Source: Enterobacter asburiae (GTDB lineage: Bacteria > Pseudomonadota > Gammaproteobacteria > Enterobacterales > Enterobacteriaceae). From it: a stretch of 61,449 nt of DNA. Positions 25,557 to 34,148 of the stretch are shown in pieces (positions within the stretch are counted from its first letter, which is position 1; the number at the start of each line of letters is the position of its first letter). Made by a program: the position numbers and the translations under genes. The notes under the pieces were generated by a model. The model ran no database searches. It saw only the letters and a list, made by a program, of their open reading frames with translations, and was not told the DNA's origin. The DNA is taken from the NCBI RefSeq assembly GCF_021440515.1, contig NZ_JAKCMV010000056.1, forward strand, positions 1 to 61,449. The letters run 5' to 3'.

Positions 25557-25917
25557 GCTGTTGGACCCTTCATTTTTTTTATGATCTCCTCCTTAGTATC
25601 ATATGTCCGCCATTTTGATAACCCCCGCTTCGTTAAAAACGTAAAGTAACGTAAATACCACCGCTTCGCTTACCCCCCTTTCTTCTTCTGCACAACGCAG
25701 GGGTAATTATGCTACGCAGCTTACTAATATCGCTTAGATATATTGCCTTTAAACGAAGCCCAATAACCCTCGATATTCCGCGAAGTAAGCGGCTGGAAAT
25801 ATATTTGCCGCTTCGTTCATTATTCTGATAATCCGCTAGCCTTAGTTCTGAACGACAACGAATACGCGCTGGACAATGCGTATTCTACCGAAATAAACAC
25901 AATACGAGGGTTTATAT
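25557..25917. promoter_or_regulatory. Divergent intergenic region before yciG
   Basis: 361 bp between the divergent aminotransferase and yciG. It must hold the promoters of both. No ORF or clear operator palindrome was found. A good Shine-Dalgarno (ACGAGGG) lies 7 bases before the yciG ATG. In E. coli the yciGFE genes are under RpoS and H-NS; I cannot identify those sites unambiguously. Confidence 0.4.
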
Positions 25918-26103
25918 ATGGCAGAGCATCGTGGTGGTTCCGGTAATTTCGCTGAAGACCGTGATAAAGCATCAGACGCCGGACGTAAAGGCGGTCAGCA
26001 CAGCGGTGGGAACTTTAAAAACGATCCGCAACGTGCATCTGAAGCAGGTAAGAAAGGGGGTCAAAACAGCCACGGCGGAGGCCGGAAGTCTGATAACTCC
26101 TGA
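25918..26103 (+). CDS. yciG: KGG-motif stress-induced protein YciG
   Basis: A 61-aa, highly hydrophilic Gly/Lys/Asp-rich protein carrying two KGG (con-10 type) repeats: DKASDAGRKGGQHSGGNF and QRASEAGKKGGQ. It matches E. coli YciG nearly residue for residue over the first 45 positions. KGG proteins are general-stress (RpoS-dependent) proteins; YciG has been linked to acid/heat stress and motility. It is predicted intrinsically disordered and cytoplasmic. An intrinsic terminator lies between it and yciF. Confidence 0.93.
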   Translation: MAEHRGGSGNFAEDRDKASDAGRKGGQHSGGNFKNDPQRASEAGKKGGQNSHGGGRKSDNS

Positions 26104-26141
26104 TGAACACGCGTAATTTCTCACGAAATTAATGTCGAAAG

Positions 26142-26172
26142 CTGCGGGTCCCAGGACTCGCAGTATTTTTTT
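26142..26172 (+). terminator. Intrinsic terminator between yciG and yciF
   Basis: Stem CTGCGGGTC / GACTCGCAG (one G-U pair) with loop CCAG, followed by TATTTTTTT. It implies that part of the yciG transcripts end here and that yciF is read by read-through or from its own promoter. Confidence 0.7.
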
Positions 26173-26193
26173 CCTGATAAAGGTTATCTGCCC

Positions 26194-26688
26194 ATGAATA
26201 TGAAAAGTCTTGAAGACGTGTTTATTCACCTCCTGTCCGATACCTACAGCGCAGAGAAGCAGCTCACCCGCGCACTTGCAAAACTCGCCCGCTCCGCGTC
26301 AAACGAACAGCTTAGCGACGCCTTCCGCGCCCACCTTGAAGAGACTCAGGGCCAGATCGAACGTATCGACCAGATTGTTGAGCAGGAGTCGGGCATCAAG
26401 CTCAAGCGGATGAAGTGCGTGGCGATGGAAGGGCTGATCGAAGAGGCCAACGAGGTTATCGAAAGCACCGAGAAAAACGAGGTGCGTGACGCCGCGCTCA
26501 TCGCCGCCGCGCAGAAGGTCGAGCACTATGAAATTGCAAGCTACGGCACGCTGGCGACCCTCGCCGAGCAGCTGGGCTATAAAAAAGCGGTGAAACTCCT
26601 GGCCGAAACGCTGGAAGAAGAGAAAGAAACGGATCTCAAGCTGACCGATCTCGCGGTCGGCAATATTAACCAGCACGCCCAGGCTTAA
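26194..26688 (+). CDS. yciF: Ferritin-like DUF892 protein YciF
   Basis: A 164-aa all-helical, ferritin-like protein of the DUF892/YciF family. It is very close to E. coli YciF (VFIHLLSDTYSAEKQLTRAL near the start). Conserved Glu and His positions (EKQLTRAL near 20, LEETQGQIERID near 50, HYEIASYG near 110, EEEKETD near 142) fit a di-metal four-helix bundle. Its cellular role is unproven; it is induced under osmotic and other stress in E. coli. It is followed 16 bp later by its paralogue yciE with an AAGGAG Shine-Dalgarno. Confidence 0.93.
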   Translation: MNMKSLEDVFIHLLSDTYSAEKQLTRALAKLARSASNEQLSDAFRAHLEETQGQIERIDQIVEQESGIKLKRMKCVAMEGLIEEANEVIESTEKNEVRDAALIAAAQKVEHYEIASYGTLATLAEQLGYKKAVKLLAETLEEEKETDLKLTDLAVGNINQHAQA

Positions 26689-26704
26689 GAAAAGGAGTGA
26701 CATC

Positions 26705-27211
26705 ATGAACGCGATTGAACACTACCACGACTGGCTACGCGACGCCCACGCCATGGAAAAGCAGGCCGAGTCGATGCTCGAATCCATGTCCGAACGTATC
26801 GATAACTACCCCGAGTTGCGCACCAGAATCGAGCAACACCTCTCTGAGACAAAACGTCAAATCACACTGCTGGAAGAGATCCTGGATCGCAATGATATTT
26901 CACGTTCGGTTTTAAAAGATTCGATGAGCAAAATGGCGGCCTTCGGGCAGTCGGTTGGCGGCATGTTCCCGTCCGATGAAATTGTGAAGGGCGCTATCAG
27001 CGGCTACGTTTTCGAGCAGTTCGAATCGGCCTGCTATACTTCGCTCATCGCCGCCGCGAAAAAAGCGGGCGATACCGCCTCCATTCCGACGCTGGAAAGT
27101 ATCCTCGCCGAAGAGCAGGAGATGGCCGACTGGCTGTTCCAGCATCTTCCACAAACCACCGAGGAGTTCCTGATTCGCTCGGATGCACCGGGTGTGGAAG
27201 CTAAAAAATAG
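26705..27211 (+). CDS. yciE: Ferritin-like DUF892 protein YciE
   Basis: A second DUF892 ferritin-like protein (168 aa), homologous to YciF and very similar to E. coli YciE (HYHDWLRDAHAMEKQAESML at the start). The expected metal-binding carboxylates recur (EKQAESML, HLSETKRQI, FEQFESACY, EEQEMADWL). It is likely a partner of YciF in stress tolerance. It ends 20 bp before the bd-type oxidase gene cioA with no terminator between, so yciFE and cioAB appear to be one transcript, which differs from the E. coli locus. Confidence 0.92.
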   Translation: MNAIEHYHDWLRDAHAMEKQAESMLESMSERIDNYPELRTRIEQHLSETKRQITLLEEILDRNDISRSVLKDSMSKMAAFGQSVGGMFPSDEIVKGAISGYVFEQFESACYTSLIAAAKKAGDTASIPTLESILAEEQEMADWLFQHLPQTTEEFLIRSDAPGVEAKK

Positions 27212-27231
27212 CGCTCGCATGAGGATAGGCC

Positions 27232-28635
27232 ATGCCGGAACTCGACGCGTTTCACCTGGCAAGAATACAGTTCGCGTTTACCGTTTCCTTCCATATTCTG
27301 TTTCCGGCAATCACCATCGGGCTTGCGAGCTATCTGGTGGTGCTGGAAGGGATGTGGCTTCGGACTAAGAACGACGTCTGGCGCTCGCTGTACCACTTCT
27401 GGCTGAAAATCTTCGCCGTAAACTTCGGTATGGGCGTGGTCTCCGGGCTGGTGATGGCCTACCAGTTCGGCACCAACTGGAGCGGGTTTTCCCAGTTTGC
27501 CGGGAGCATTACCGGCCCGCTCCTTACCTATGAAGTCCTCACCGCCTTCTTCCTTGAAGCCGGTTTTCTTGGCGTAATGCTGTTTGGCTGGAACAAGGTG
27601 GGTCCCGGCCTGCACTTTTTTGCCACCTGCATGGTGGCGCTCGGCACCCTGATGTCCACCTTCTGGATCCTCGCCTCCAACAGCTGGATGCACACCCCGC
27701 AGGGGTTCAGTATTGAGAACGGTCAGGTGATCCCCCAGGACTGGCTGGCGGTGATCTTTAACCCCTCCTTCCCCTACCGTCTTATCCATATGTCGATCGC
27801 CGCGTTTCTTAGCAGCGCGCTGTTCGTTGGCGCGTCCGGCGCGTGGCATCTGCTGCGCGGTAACGATACCCCGGCGGTGCGCAAAATGTTCTCGATGGCG
27901 ATGTGGATGGCGCTGCTGGTGGCGCCGATACAGGCGGTCGTCGGCGATATGCACGGGCTTAACACCCTTGAGCATCAGCCCGCGAAAATCGCCGCCATCG
28001 AAGGCCACTGGGAAAATCCTCCCGGCGAAGCCACCCCGCTGCTGCTGTTCGGCGTGCCGGATATGGAGGCAGAGCGCACCCGCTACGGGCTGGAGATCCC
28101 CGCGCTGGGCAGCCTGATCCTGACGCACAGCCTGGATAAACAGGTGCCCGCGCTGAAGGACTTCCCGAAAGAGGATCGCCCGAACTCCCTTATCGTCTTC
28201 TGGTCGTTTCGCGTGATGGTCGGTATGGGGCTGCTGATGATCGCCCTTGGCGCGCTGAGCGTGTGGCTGCGCTATCGCCGCCGCCTGTATCACTCCCGCG
28301 CGTTCCACTGGTTTGCCCTCTGTATGGGGCCGGCCGGACTGCTGGCGCTGCTGGCGGGCTGGGTAACCACCGAGGTGGGCCGTCAGCCGTGGGTGGTGTA
28401 TGGCTACCTGCGCACCGTGGACGCGGTCTCCCTGCACAGCACGCTACAGATGAGCATCAGCCTGCTGGCCTTTATCGTGGTCTACTGCTCGGTGTTTGGC
28501 GTGGGGTATGTCTATCTGGTCAGGCTTATCAAAAAAGGGCCACAGCCGACGGGCACCCTCACCTCTAATACCTCAGGCACCCCCGCCCGTCCGCTGTCGG
28601 CGGCGGAGTCCGTTCCGGAACAGGAGAGACACTGA
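27232..28635 (+). CDS. cioA: Cytochrome bd-type (cyanide-insensitive) ubiquinol oxidase subunit I
   Basis: Subunit I (467 aa) of a bd-type quinol oxidase, which reduces O2 to water in the inner membrane without pumping protons. Haem ligands are visible: His21 (TVSFHILFP) and His186 (YRLIHMSIA), with proton-path Glu101 and Glu109 (LLTYEVLTAFFLEAG) and the conserved GRQPW late in the protein. The periplasmic Q-loop lacks the long insertion of E. coli CydA, placing it in the short-Q-loop CIO group. It overlaps cioB (TGATG). No CydX-like small subunit is encoded after cioB. Confidence 0.93.
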   Translation: MPELDAFHLARIQFAFTVSFHILFPAITIGLASYLVVLEGMWLRTKNDVWRSLYHFWLKIFAVNFGMGVVSGLVMAYQFGTNWSGFSQFAGSITGPLLTYEVLTAFFLEAGFLGVMLFGWNKVGPGLHFFATCMVALGTLMSTFWILASNSWMHTPQGFSIENGQVIPQDWLAVIFNPSFPYRLIHMSIAAFLSSALFVGASGAWHLLRGNDTPAVRKMFSMAMWMALLVAPIQAVVGDMHGLNTLEHQPAKIAAIEGHWENPPGEATPLLLFGVPDMEAERTRYGLEIPALGSLILTHSLDKQVPALKDFPKEDRPNSLIVFWSFRVMVGMGLLMIALGALSVWLRYRRRLYHSRAFHWFALCMGPAGLLALLAGWVTTEVGRQPWVVYGYLRTVDAVSLHSTLQMSISLLAFIVVYCSVFGVGYVYLVRLIKKGPQPTGTLTSNTSGTPARPLSAAESVPEQERH

Positions 28636-29645
28636 TGGGCGTCGATATCGCGGTTATCTGGTTTGCCATCATCGTATTCGCCACCCTGATGTACATCATC
28701 ATGGACGGCTTCGATCTGGGCATCGGGATGCTGTTTAACTTCGTTCACGATCCCCACGAGCGGGACGTGATGGTGAACAGCGTCGCCCCGGTGTGGGACG
28801 GCAACGAAACCTGGCTGGTGCTCGGCGGCGCGGGGCTATTCGGCGCTTTCCCGCTGGCCTATGCGGTGATTATCGATGCGCTCACCATTCCGCTCACCGC
28901 CATGCTGATCGGGCTGATCTTTCGCGGCGTGGCCTTTGAGTTTCGCTTCAAGGCAACGCCCTCCCACCGCGCGTTCTGGGACTACTCGTTCGCGGGCGGC
29001 TCTCTGCTGGCGACCTTCAGCCAGGGGATTGTGGTGGGGGCGATGATTAACGGCTTTCAGGTTGAGGGACGACGCTTTGCAGGCTCGGCGCTGGACTGGC
29101 TGACGCCCTTTAACCTGTTCTGCGGGCTGGGGCTGGTGGTGGCCTACACCCTGCTCGCCACCACCTGGCTTATCATGAAAAGCGAAGGGGCGCTGCAAAA
29201 CCGGATGCGCGCCCTGACGCGCAGTGTGCTGCTGGCGCTGATGGCGGTGATTGCGGTGGTGAGCATCTGGACGCCGCTCGGCTGGCAGTACGTCGCCGAG
29301 CGCTGGTTCACCCTGCCGAACTTCTTCTGGTTCGTGCCGGTTCCCCTTCTGGTGCTGGTCTTTAGCCTGTGGATCTGGCGGCTGACGCACAACAGCGAGA
29401 GCCACGCGCGCCCGTTTTTACTGACGCTGGGGCTGATTTTCCTCGGCTTTAGCGGGCTCGGGATCAGCCTGTGGCCGCACATTATTCCCCCCAACATCAC
29501 GCTGTGGCAGGCCGCCGCGCCCCCTGCAAGCCAGCTGTTTATGCTGGTCGGCACCCTGCTGATCATTCCGGTGATCCTGGTCTATACCGCCTGGAGCTAC
29601 TACGTGTTCCGGGGCAAGGTGTCCGATACCGAAGGCTATCACTGA
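28635..29645 (+). CDS. cioB: Cytochrome bd-type ubiquinol oxidase subunit II
   Basis: Subunit II (336 aa), the structural membrane partner of CioA. It has eight or so transmembrane helices and the family signatures MDGFDLGIGML near residue 18, NSVAPVWDGNETWLVLGG near 49 and LYAVII-type helices after it (LAYAVIIDALTIPLTAML). Translation is coupled to cioA by the overlapping TGATG. The stop is 14 bp from the stop of the convergent ydeJ gene, leaving no room for a small third subunit. Confidence 0.93.
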   Translation: MGVDIAVIWFAIIVFATLMYIIMDGFDLGIGMLFNFVHDPHERDVMVNSVAPVWDGNETWLVLGGAGLFGAFPLAYAVIIDALTIPLTAMLIGLIFRGVAFEFRFKATPSHRAFWDYSFAGGSLLATFSQGIVVGAMINGFQVEGRRFAGSALDWLTPFNLFCGLGLVVAYTLLATTWLIMKSEGALQNRMRALTRSVLLALMAVIAVVSIWTPLGWQYVAERWFTLPNFFWFVPVPLLVLVFSLWIWRLTHNSESHARPFLLTLGLIFLGFSGLGISLWPHIIPPNITLWQAAAPPASQLFMLVGTLLIIPVILVYTAWSYYVFRGKVSDTEGYH

Positions 29646-29659
29646 GGATCCCAGCCCGG

Positions 29660-30184
29660 CTATTTGATGCGCTTCTTCCACACCGACAGTTTTGAAACCA
29701 GCTCGGCCAGGGCGTAGCGCACCGCTTTTTCAATCACGTCCTGGCATTCGCCGGAAAACAGCTCTCGCTGAGTATCGACCTTGCCGCGAAAGTTCCACGC
29801 AAACCAGACGGTGCCCGCGGGCGTGCCGTCATCGCCGCCGTCCGGCCCGGCATAGCCGCTTATAGCAATGCTGATATCCGCCCCGGCGCGATCCAGCGCG
29901 CCCGCCGACATCTCTTTCACCGTCTGTTCGCTGACGGCGGTGTATTTCTCAAGGGTTTCGGGCTGCACGCCGAGCAGCTTTTGCTTGGCCTCGTCGCTAA
30001 AGGTAATCAGGCCGATATCGTAAAAGGCCGCCGTCCCCTCTTCGGCGCACAGCGCTGACGCCAGGTTCCCCCCGGTGCAGGACTCCGCCGTGGTGAGCCG
30101 CAGCCCTAAATCCGTCAGCACGCTGGCGACCTGTTTGGTCAGCTCACTGGTTGTTTTTGCCACGTTGTACGTTGATTGACTCAT
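29660..30184 (-). CDS. ydeJ: CinA-family protein YdeJ
   Basis: A stand-alone CinA C-terminal domain (174 aa), the fold of nicotinamide-nucleotide amidase PncC. It contains the family motifs TTAESCTGGNLASALC near residue 30, TFSDEAKQKLLGV near 80 and AISGYAGPDGG near 108. The E. coli homologue YdeJ is considered to lack activity on NMN; whether this one is active is unknown. In E. coli ydeJ is next to ydeI, and here too ydeI lies nearby, with two extra genes between. A GGTGAGG Shine-Dalgarno precedes the ATG. Confidence 0.87.
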   Translation of the reverse strand: MSQSTYNVAKTTSELTKQVASVLTDLGLRLTTAESCTGGNLASALCAEEGTAAFYDIGLITFSDEAKQKLLGVQPETLEKYTAVSEQTVKEMSAGALDRAGADISIAISGYAGPDGGDDGTPAGTVWFAWNFRGKVDTQRELFSGECQDVIEKAVRYALAELVSKLSVWKKRIK

Positions 30185-30195
30185 TACCTCACCTT

Positions 30196-30645
30196 TTAAC
30201 TTTCAACGGGAATAATTGAAATGTGGCCGTTGCGCTCAAGGATGGCGTATCTGATTTTGCTAAATTCCGTAATGCCCTGATTTTGACGCGCGGCCACCAG
30301 AATATCGTCGCAGGAGACATCCACCTTTTTGAGCTTGTCGATGTCGGGCACCCCGTTTTCCACCAGAATGACCGGCGAGCCGTCGAGCAGATTTTCCGCC
30401 CCCGACAGATATTTCTTCATCAGGCCAAACAGAATATCCACCACCACCAGCGTGACGATGGTGATCATCGCCCCGGTCACGGAGAAATCATTGCCCAGCA
30501 GCGCCTGCTGGGTGGCCTCGCTGATGATCAGCAGCAGGATAAGATCGAAGCTGGTCATTTGCAGCAGCGCCCGACGTCCGGCGATTTTGAACACCACCAG
30601 CAATATCAGGTAAATGGCCAGCGCGCGGAATACCATCTCCATCAT
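30196..30645 (-). CDS. DUF421 domain membrane protein
   Basis: A 149-aa DUF421 (YetF/YcaP-like) protein. The N-terminus carries membrane helices (about 5-80, including RALLQMTSFDLILLLIISEA) and the C-terminal half is the small soluble alpha/beta DUF421 domain (ENLLDGSPVILVENGVPDID). Function of the family is unknown, with links to spore/envelope proteins in Firmicutes. It lies 12 bp upstream of ydeJ and 7 bp after the 170-aa gene on the same strand, so the three probably form an operon. Start chosen by the AAGGAG Shine-Dalgarno. Confidence 0.88.
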   Translation of the reverse strand: MMEMVFRALAIYLILLVVFKIAGRRALLQMTSFDLILLLIISEATQQALLGNDFSVTGAMITIVTLVVVDILFGLMKKYLSGAENLLDGSPVILVENGVPDIDKLKKVDVSCDDILVAARQNQGITEFSKIRYAILERNGHISIIPVES

Positions 30646-30652
30646 TTTCTCC

Positions 30653-31165
30653 TTAAGGATAAATAAACTGCCAGACGCTCAGGGCAGGTTCGTTATTTAC
30701 CCCGAAGGTGTTGACCCTTTTTCCGGGCTGCACGGGGGTGATGTAGATCCAGACCGGAAATGCCTCTTGCGCTTTTACGTTGTCGTAAACCAGATACAGC
30801 GCGTTATCCCGACTAAACATATGGTCAGGCTGCGGGGTAATACTGCCCTGCTGAAACGCGGTATTAAAATCCCCGCCGAGGCGGAATATAATCTGCTCTG
30901 AGGTAACGTTTTTCGCTGTTAATTCAATTTTATATTCAGTCTGCAAGCGACCAAAACGTTCATAATTAACCCGCAGCGTTTGCGCGGAATTAACCGCGTT
31001 TGCCGAGCTAAAATAGCCGTTGGAAAATATCCCCAGTACGGCGGCGATAATAATCGCCAGCAGCAGCACCAGCCCAACCCACTGGCAGGCCGACTCAAAA
31101 TTAAGCGCCCGTCGGCTCTCGTTTACGCCGGGTAATTTTTCTTCTTTCCCTTCGAATCCGGTCAT
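30653..31165 (-). CDS. Hypothetical membrane-anchored protein (170 aa)
   Basis: I do not recognise a named family. A short charged cytoplasmic N-terminus (about 1-28) is followed by one transmembrane helix (WVGLVLLLAIIIAAVLGIFS, about 29-48). The C-terminal part of about 120 aa is beta-rich and predicted periplasmic (TLRVNYERFGRLQTEYKIEL). It is the first gene of the unit with the DUF421 protein and ydeJ, and is divergent from ydeI. The pairing with DUF421 suggests a shared envelope role, but this is inference. Confidence 0.8.
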   Translation of the reverse strand: MTGFEGKEEKLPGVNESRRALNFESACQWVGLVLLLAIIIAAVLGIFSNGYFSSANAVNSAQTLRVNYERFGRLQTEYKIELTAKNVTSEQIIFRLGGDFNTAFQQGSITPQPDHMFSRDNALYLVYDNVKAQEAFPVWIYITPVQPGKRVNTFGVNNEPALSVWQFIYP

Positions 31166-31306
31166 CGATCACCCCATCCGCTTCTCTTATCTGGCAATAG
31201 CGAGATGATTTCAAAGGATAAAATCTTTTCGGACTCATCTCGTTTCCAGATTAAGCAATAGCAACCAGGCTTAATAAGTCAAGCCAGTCACTTACCGGAG
31301 GCCAAT

Positions 31307-31696
31307 ATGAAATTACGCTATGTGCCCATGATGTGTTGCCTGCTCGCCCCGGCCGCCTGGGCCGATGATAATGGTGGATTACAGAAAGGCGACGCCCCGC
31401 CGCCGCCGCACGCGCTGGACGACGGCTATCGCGGGACGGACGACGCGCGGATCATGACCGTAGAACACGCTAAGACCATGCACGACGGCGCGACCATTTC
31501 CCTGCGCGGTAATTTGATTGACGGTTCAGGTGATAAATATCGCTTCCGGGATAAAACCGGCGAAATTGACGTCATTATTCCGAAAGCGGTATTTGATGGC
31601 CGAAAAGTTGAGCCCGATAACATGATTAGCATTAACGGTAGTCTGGATAAAAAATCGAAACCGCCGGTGGTGCGTATCGATCGTATTCAGAAATAA
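31307..31696 (+). CDS. ydeI: YgiW/YdeI family stress-tolerance OB-fold protein
   Basis: A 129-aa periplasmic protein: signal peptide to about residue 19 (ending PAAWA), then an acidic linker with [18 protein letters not shown], then a bacterial OB-fold (BOF) domain of about 75 aa ([19 protein letters not shown]). It aligns with E. coli YdeI almost throughout. In E. coli and Salmonella YdeI supports resistance to peroxide and antimicrobial peptides. It is divergent from the DUF421 group, with 141 bp shared upstream DNA. Confidence 0.92.
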   Translation: MKLRYVPMMCCLLAPAAWADDNGGLQKGDAPPPPHALDDGYRGTDDARIMTVEHAKTMHDGATISLRGNLIDGSGDKYRFRDKTGEIDVIIPKAVFDGRKVEPDNMISINGSLDKKSKPPVVRIDRIQK

Positions 31697-31920
31697 TCTT
31701 TTTAATTTAGCTTAAGGGCAGTGGTTAATTATTCTGTATAAACTGCCCGATTCCTTTATTTATTCCGCACCCCTCTCTGCCCTACCAGATTTAAGGATGA
31801 AGAAACTCAGAATCGTCTGAGCTTTAGGATTATTTACCCTTTTCATCCCCCGCCTTTATTTAAACAATCTTACATAAATTCACATTGTACCCCTTTTGCT
31901 GACACAGCACGGAACACCCG

Positions 31921-33600
31921 ATGATAGCCCGACACCCAAAAGCGATAATAATATCGACAGCCTCTGGCCTGTTTTTAACCCTCTCTGCCCAGGCGGCAGA
32001 GCCGGATAATCAATTTATTATTCAGCAGCAGCGACAGCGGGCGCTTGAGCAGCAGCTTACGCCGCCGGTGCCGGACGTGCGTCTTTCCGAGCCATCATCG
32101 AGCTTCGGCAAAATCCCGTTCCCGAGCGAAACGCCCTGCTTCCCGATTAACCGCGTGGAGCTGAGCGGACAGGAGGCGTTGCCCCACTGGCTGCCGCTTC
32201 AGCGCATGGCGGATCAGGCGCAGGGGCGCTGCCTCGGCGGAAAAGGCATTAACCTGCTGATGAGCACCATGCAGAACCGTCTGGTCGACCACGGCTGGAT
32301 CACCACCCGCGTGCTGGCCCCGTCGCAGGATCTGAAAAGCGGCACCCTGAAGCTGGCGATCGTGCCGGGCTATATTCGCCACGTTAAGCTCACCGAAGAG
32401 AGCGACGACTATATTCAGCTTTACAGCGCCTTCCCGGCGCACGAGGGCAATTTGCTCGACCTGCGCGACATCGAACAGGGGCTGGAGAACTTGCAGCGCC
32501 TGCCGACGGTGGAGGCCAGCATGGAGATCCTGCCCGGCGAAAAGCCCGGCGAGAGCGACGTGGTGATCACCCGCAAGCAGAGCAAGATGTGGCGCGTCGG
32601 CCTGTCGCTGGACGATGCGGGCACCGAAACCACCGGACGCTATCAGGGCGGCGTAACGCTGTCGCTGGATAACCCCTTCTCCCTCAGCGACCTGCTGTAC
32701 GTTTCCGCCAGCCACGATCTGAACGACAAAAGCGGTAAGGGCAGTAAAAACTACACCGCCCACTACTCGGTGCCGTTCGGCTACTGGATGCTGGGCGTCA
32801 CCGGCAGCGATTACGACTATCACCAGACCGTCGCCGGGCTGAACGGGGATTACCGCTACAGCGGCAAAAGTAAAAACCTCGACGTGTCCCTGAGCCGCGT
32901 GCTGCACCGCAGCGGCACGCAGAAAACCACCTTTACCTACGACGTGCTGGCGCGCGAAACCCGCAACTACATCGACGATACCGAAGTGGGCGTTCAGCGC
33001 CGCCAGACGGCGGGCTGGCGCGTAGGGCTGGAGCATCGCCACTACATCGGCCAGGCGACCCTCGACGCCGGGATCAGCTATCAGCGCGGCACCCGCTGGT
33101 TTGGCGCACAGCCCGCACCGGAAGAGTACACCGGGGATGCCACCGCGCTTAGCAAAATCACCCTGCTCAACGCCCAGCTCGACCTGCCGTTTGAGGTTGG
33201 GACGCAGAATTTCCGCTACAACGTGCAGTACCTGCGCCAGATTAGCAACACCCCGCTTACGCCGCAGGATCAGTTCGCCATCGGCAACCGCTGGACGGTG
33301 CGCGGCTTTGACGGGGAACGCACCCTTAACGCCAGCCACGGCTGGTACGTGCGTAACGACGTGGCCTGGAGCACGCCGCTGCCCAACCAGGAGCTGTACC
33401 TGGGCGCCGACTACGGCGAAGTGGGCGGCTACAGCTCGGATTACCTGATCGGCAAGCACCTGGCGGGCGGCGTGGTGGGCCTGCGCGGCAGCGCCTTTAA
33501 CACCGGCTATGACCTGTTTGCCGGTACGCCGTTCTCAAAGCCGGACGGCTTTACCACCAGCAACCTGACCCTCGGGTTTAACCTCAACTGGAGCTGGTGA
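31921..33600 (+). CDS. Two-partner secretion outer membrane transporter (TpsB, ShlB/FhaC/CdiB family)
   Basis: A 559-aa Omp85-superfamily transporter that would carry the large exoprotein encoded downstream across the outer membrane. It has a signal peptide (ending LSAQAAEP near 26), a plug helix rich in Gln ([15 protein letters not shown]), two POTRA domains (about 70-220) and a 16-strand barrel. The barrel includes the L6-loop region ([16 protein letters not shown] near 455) and a final aromatic strand ([11 protein letters not shown]). It overlaps the acyltransferase gene (TGATG). The 224 bp upstream contain the operon promoter, which I cannot pinpoint. Confidence 0.92.
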   Translation: MIARHPKAIIISTASGLFLTLSAQAAEPDNQFIIQQQRQRALEQQLTPPVPDVRLSEPSSSFGKIPFPSETPCFPINRVELSGQEALPHWLPLQRMADQAQGRCLGGKGINLLMSTMQNRLVDHGWITTRVLAPSQDLKSGTLKLAIVPGYIRHVKLTEESDDYIQLYSAFPAHEGNLLDLRDIEQGLENLQRLPTVEASMEILPGEKPGESDVVITRKQSKMWRVGLSLDDAGTETTGRYQGGVTLSLDNPFSLSDLLYVSASHDLNDKSGKGSKNYTAHYSVPFGYWMLGVTGSDYDYHQTVAGLNGDYRYSGKSKNLDVSLSRVLHRSGTQKTTFTYDVLARETRNYIDDTEVGVQRRQTAGWRVGLEHRHYIGQATLDAGISYQRGTRWFGAQPAPEEYTGDATALSKITLLNAQLDLPFEVGTQNFRYNVQYLRQISNTPLTPQDQFAIGNRWTVRGFDGERTLNASHGWYVRNDVAWSTPLPNQELYLGADYGEVGGYSSDYLIGKHLAGGVVGLRGSAFNTGYDLFAGTPFSKPDGFTTSNLTLGFNLNWSW

Positions 33601-34148
33601 TGCGCGTCGGAAATCTGGATATCAAAGCCCCGCTGATCCTCGGCGGCGAAGAGAACGAGGCTGAAGTGCTGGGAGCCACCGTCTGGCTGTGGATGCACTC
33701 GCCGATGCACCGGGACGCCCCGCTGCACGCCCTGCCGACGCTGCTGCTGCCGATTATCAAACGCCGCCAGTACGTGCTGGTGGTGGAAAACGAACGTCCG
33801 GTCTTTTTCCTGAGCTGGGCCTGGCTTAACGAGGAGGCGGAAGCGCGCTTCCTCACCCGCCCGTCCATCGAGATGCAGGAACAGGACTGGGACAGCGGCG
33901 ACCGGATGTGGGTCTGCGACTGGATCGCCCCCTTCGGCCACACCCCGGCGATGAACCGGCTCATCCGCAACGATATCTTCCCCGACCACTGCTGGCGCGC
34001 CCTGTACCACCGGGGCGCCGAGCGCGGCAAGCGCGTGGTGATGTTCCACGGCAGCCGCGTCAGCCGCGCCCATGCACGAGAATGGCAACTGAACCACCCG
34101 CTTACGGTTAACCTGCCGCAGGCGCTGAAAGGAACGCACCATGAATAA
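33600..34148 (+). CDS. HlyC-family toxin-activating lysine acyltransferase (CdiC-like)
   Basis: A 182-aa protein of the toxin-activating acyltransferase family. HlyC-type enzymes move a fatty acyl chain from acyl-ACP to lysines of a secreted toxin in the cytoplasm. The diagnostic residues are present: His37 in WLWMHSPMHRDA (HlyC His23) and Asp107 in CDWIAPFG (HlyC Asp92), with SGDR before it. The spacing is 70 residues against 69 in HlyC. It sits between the TpsB and TpsA genes, overlapping tpsB by 1 base and tpsA by 8, the place of cdiC in some class II CDI loci. Its substrate is therefore expected to be the exoprotein. ATG 33600 is preferred to the adjacent GTG 33597. Confidence 0.88.
   Translation: MRVGNLDIKAPLILGGEENEAEVLGATVWLWMHSPMHRDAPLHALPTLLLPIIKRRQYVLVVENERPVFFLSWAWLNEEAEARFLTRPSIEMQEQDWDSGDRMWVCDWIAPFGHTPAMNRLIRNDIFPDHCWRALYHRGAERGKRVVMFHGSRVSRAHAREWQLNHPLTVNLPQALKGTHHE

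Noticed and set aside
32095..33459. Minus-strand frame of 454 codons opposite the TpsB gene
   Set aside because: Sense frame has clear POTRA and barrel features; the antisense frame is a GC shadow without homology that I recognise.
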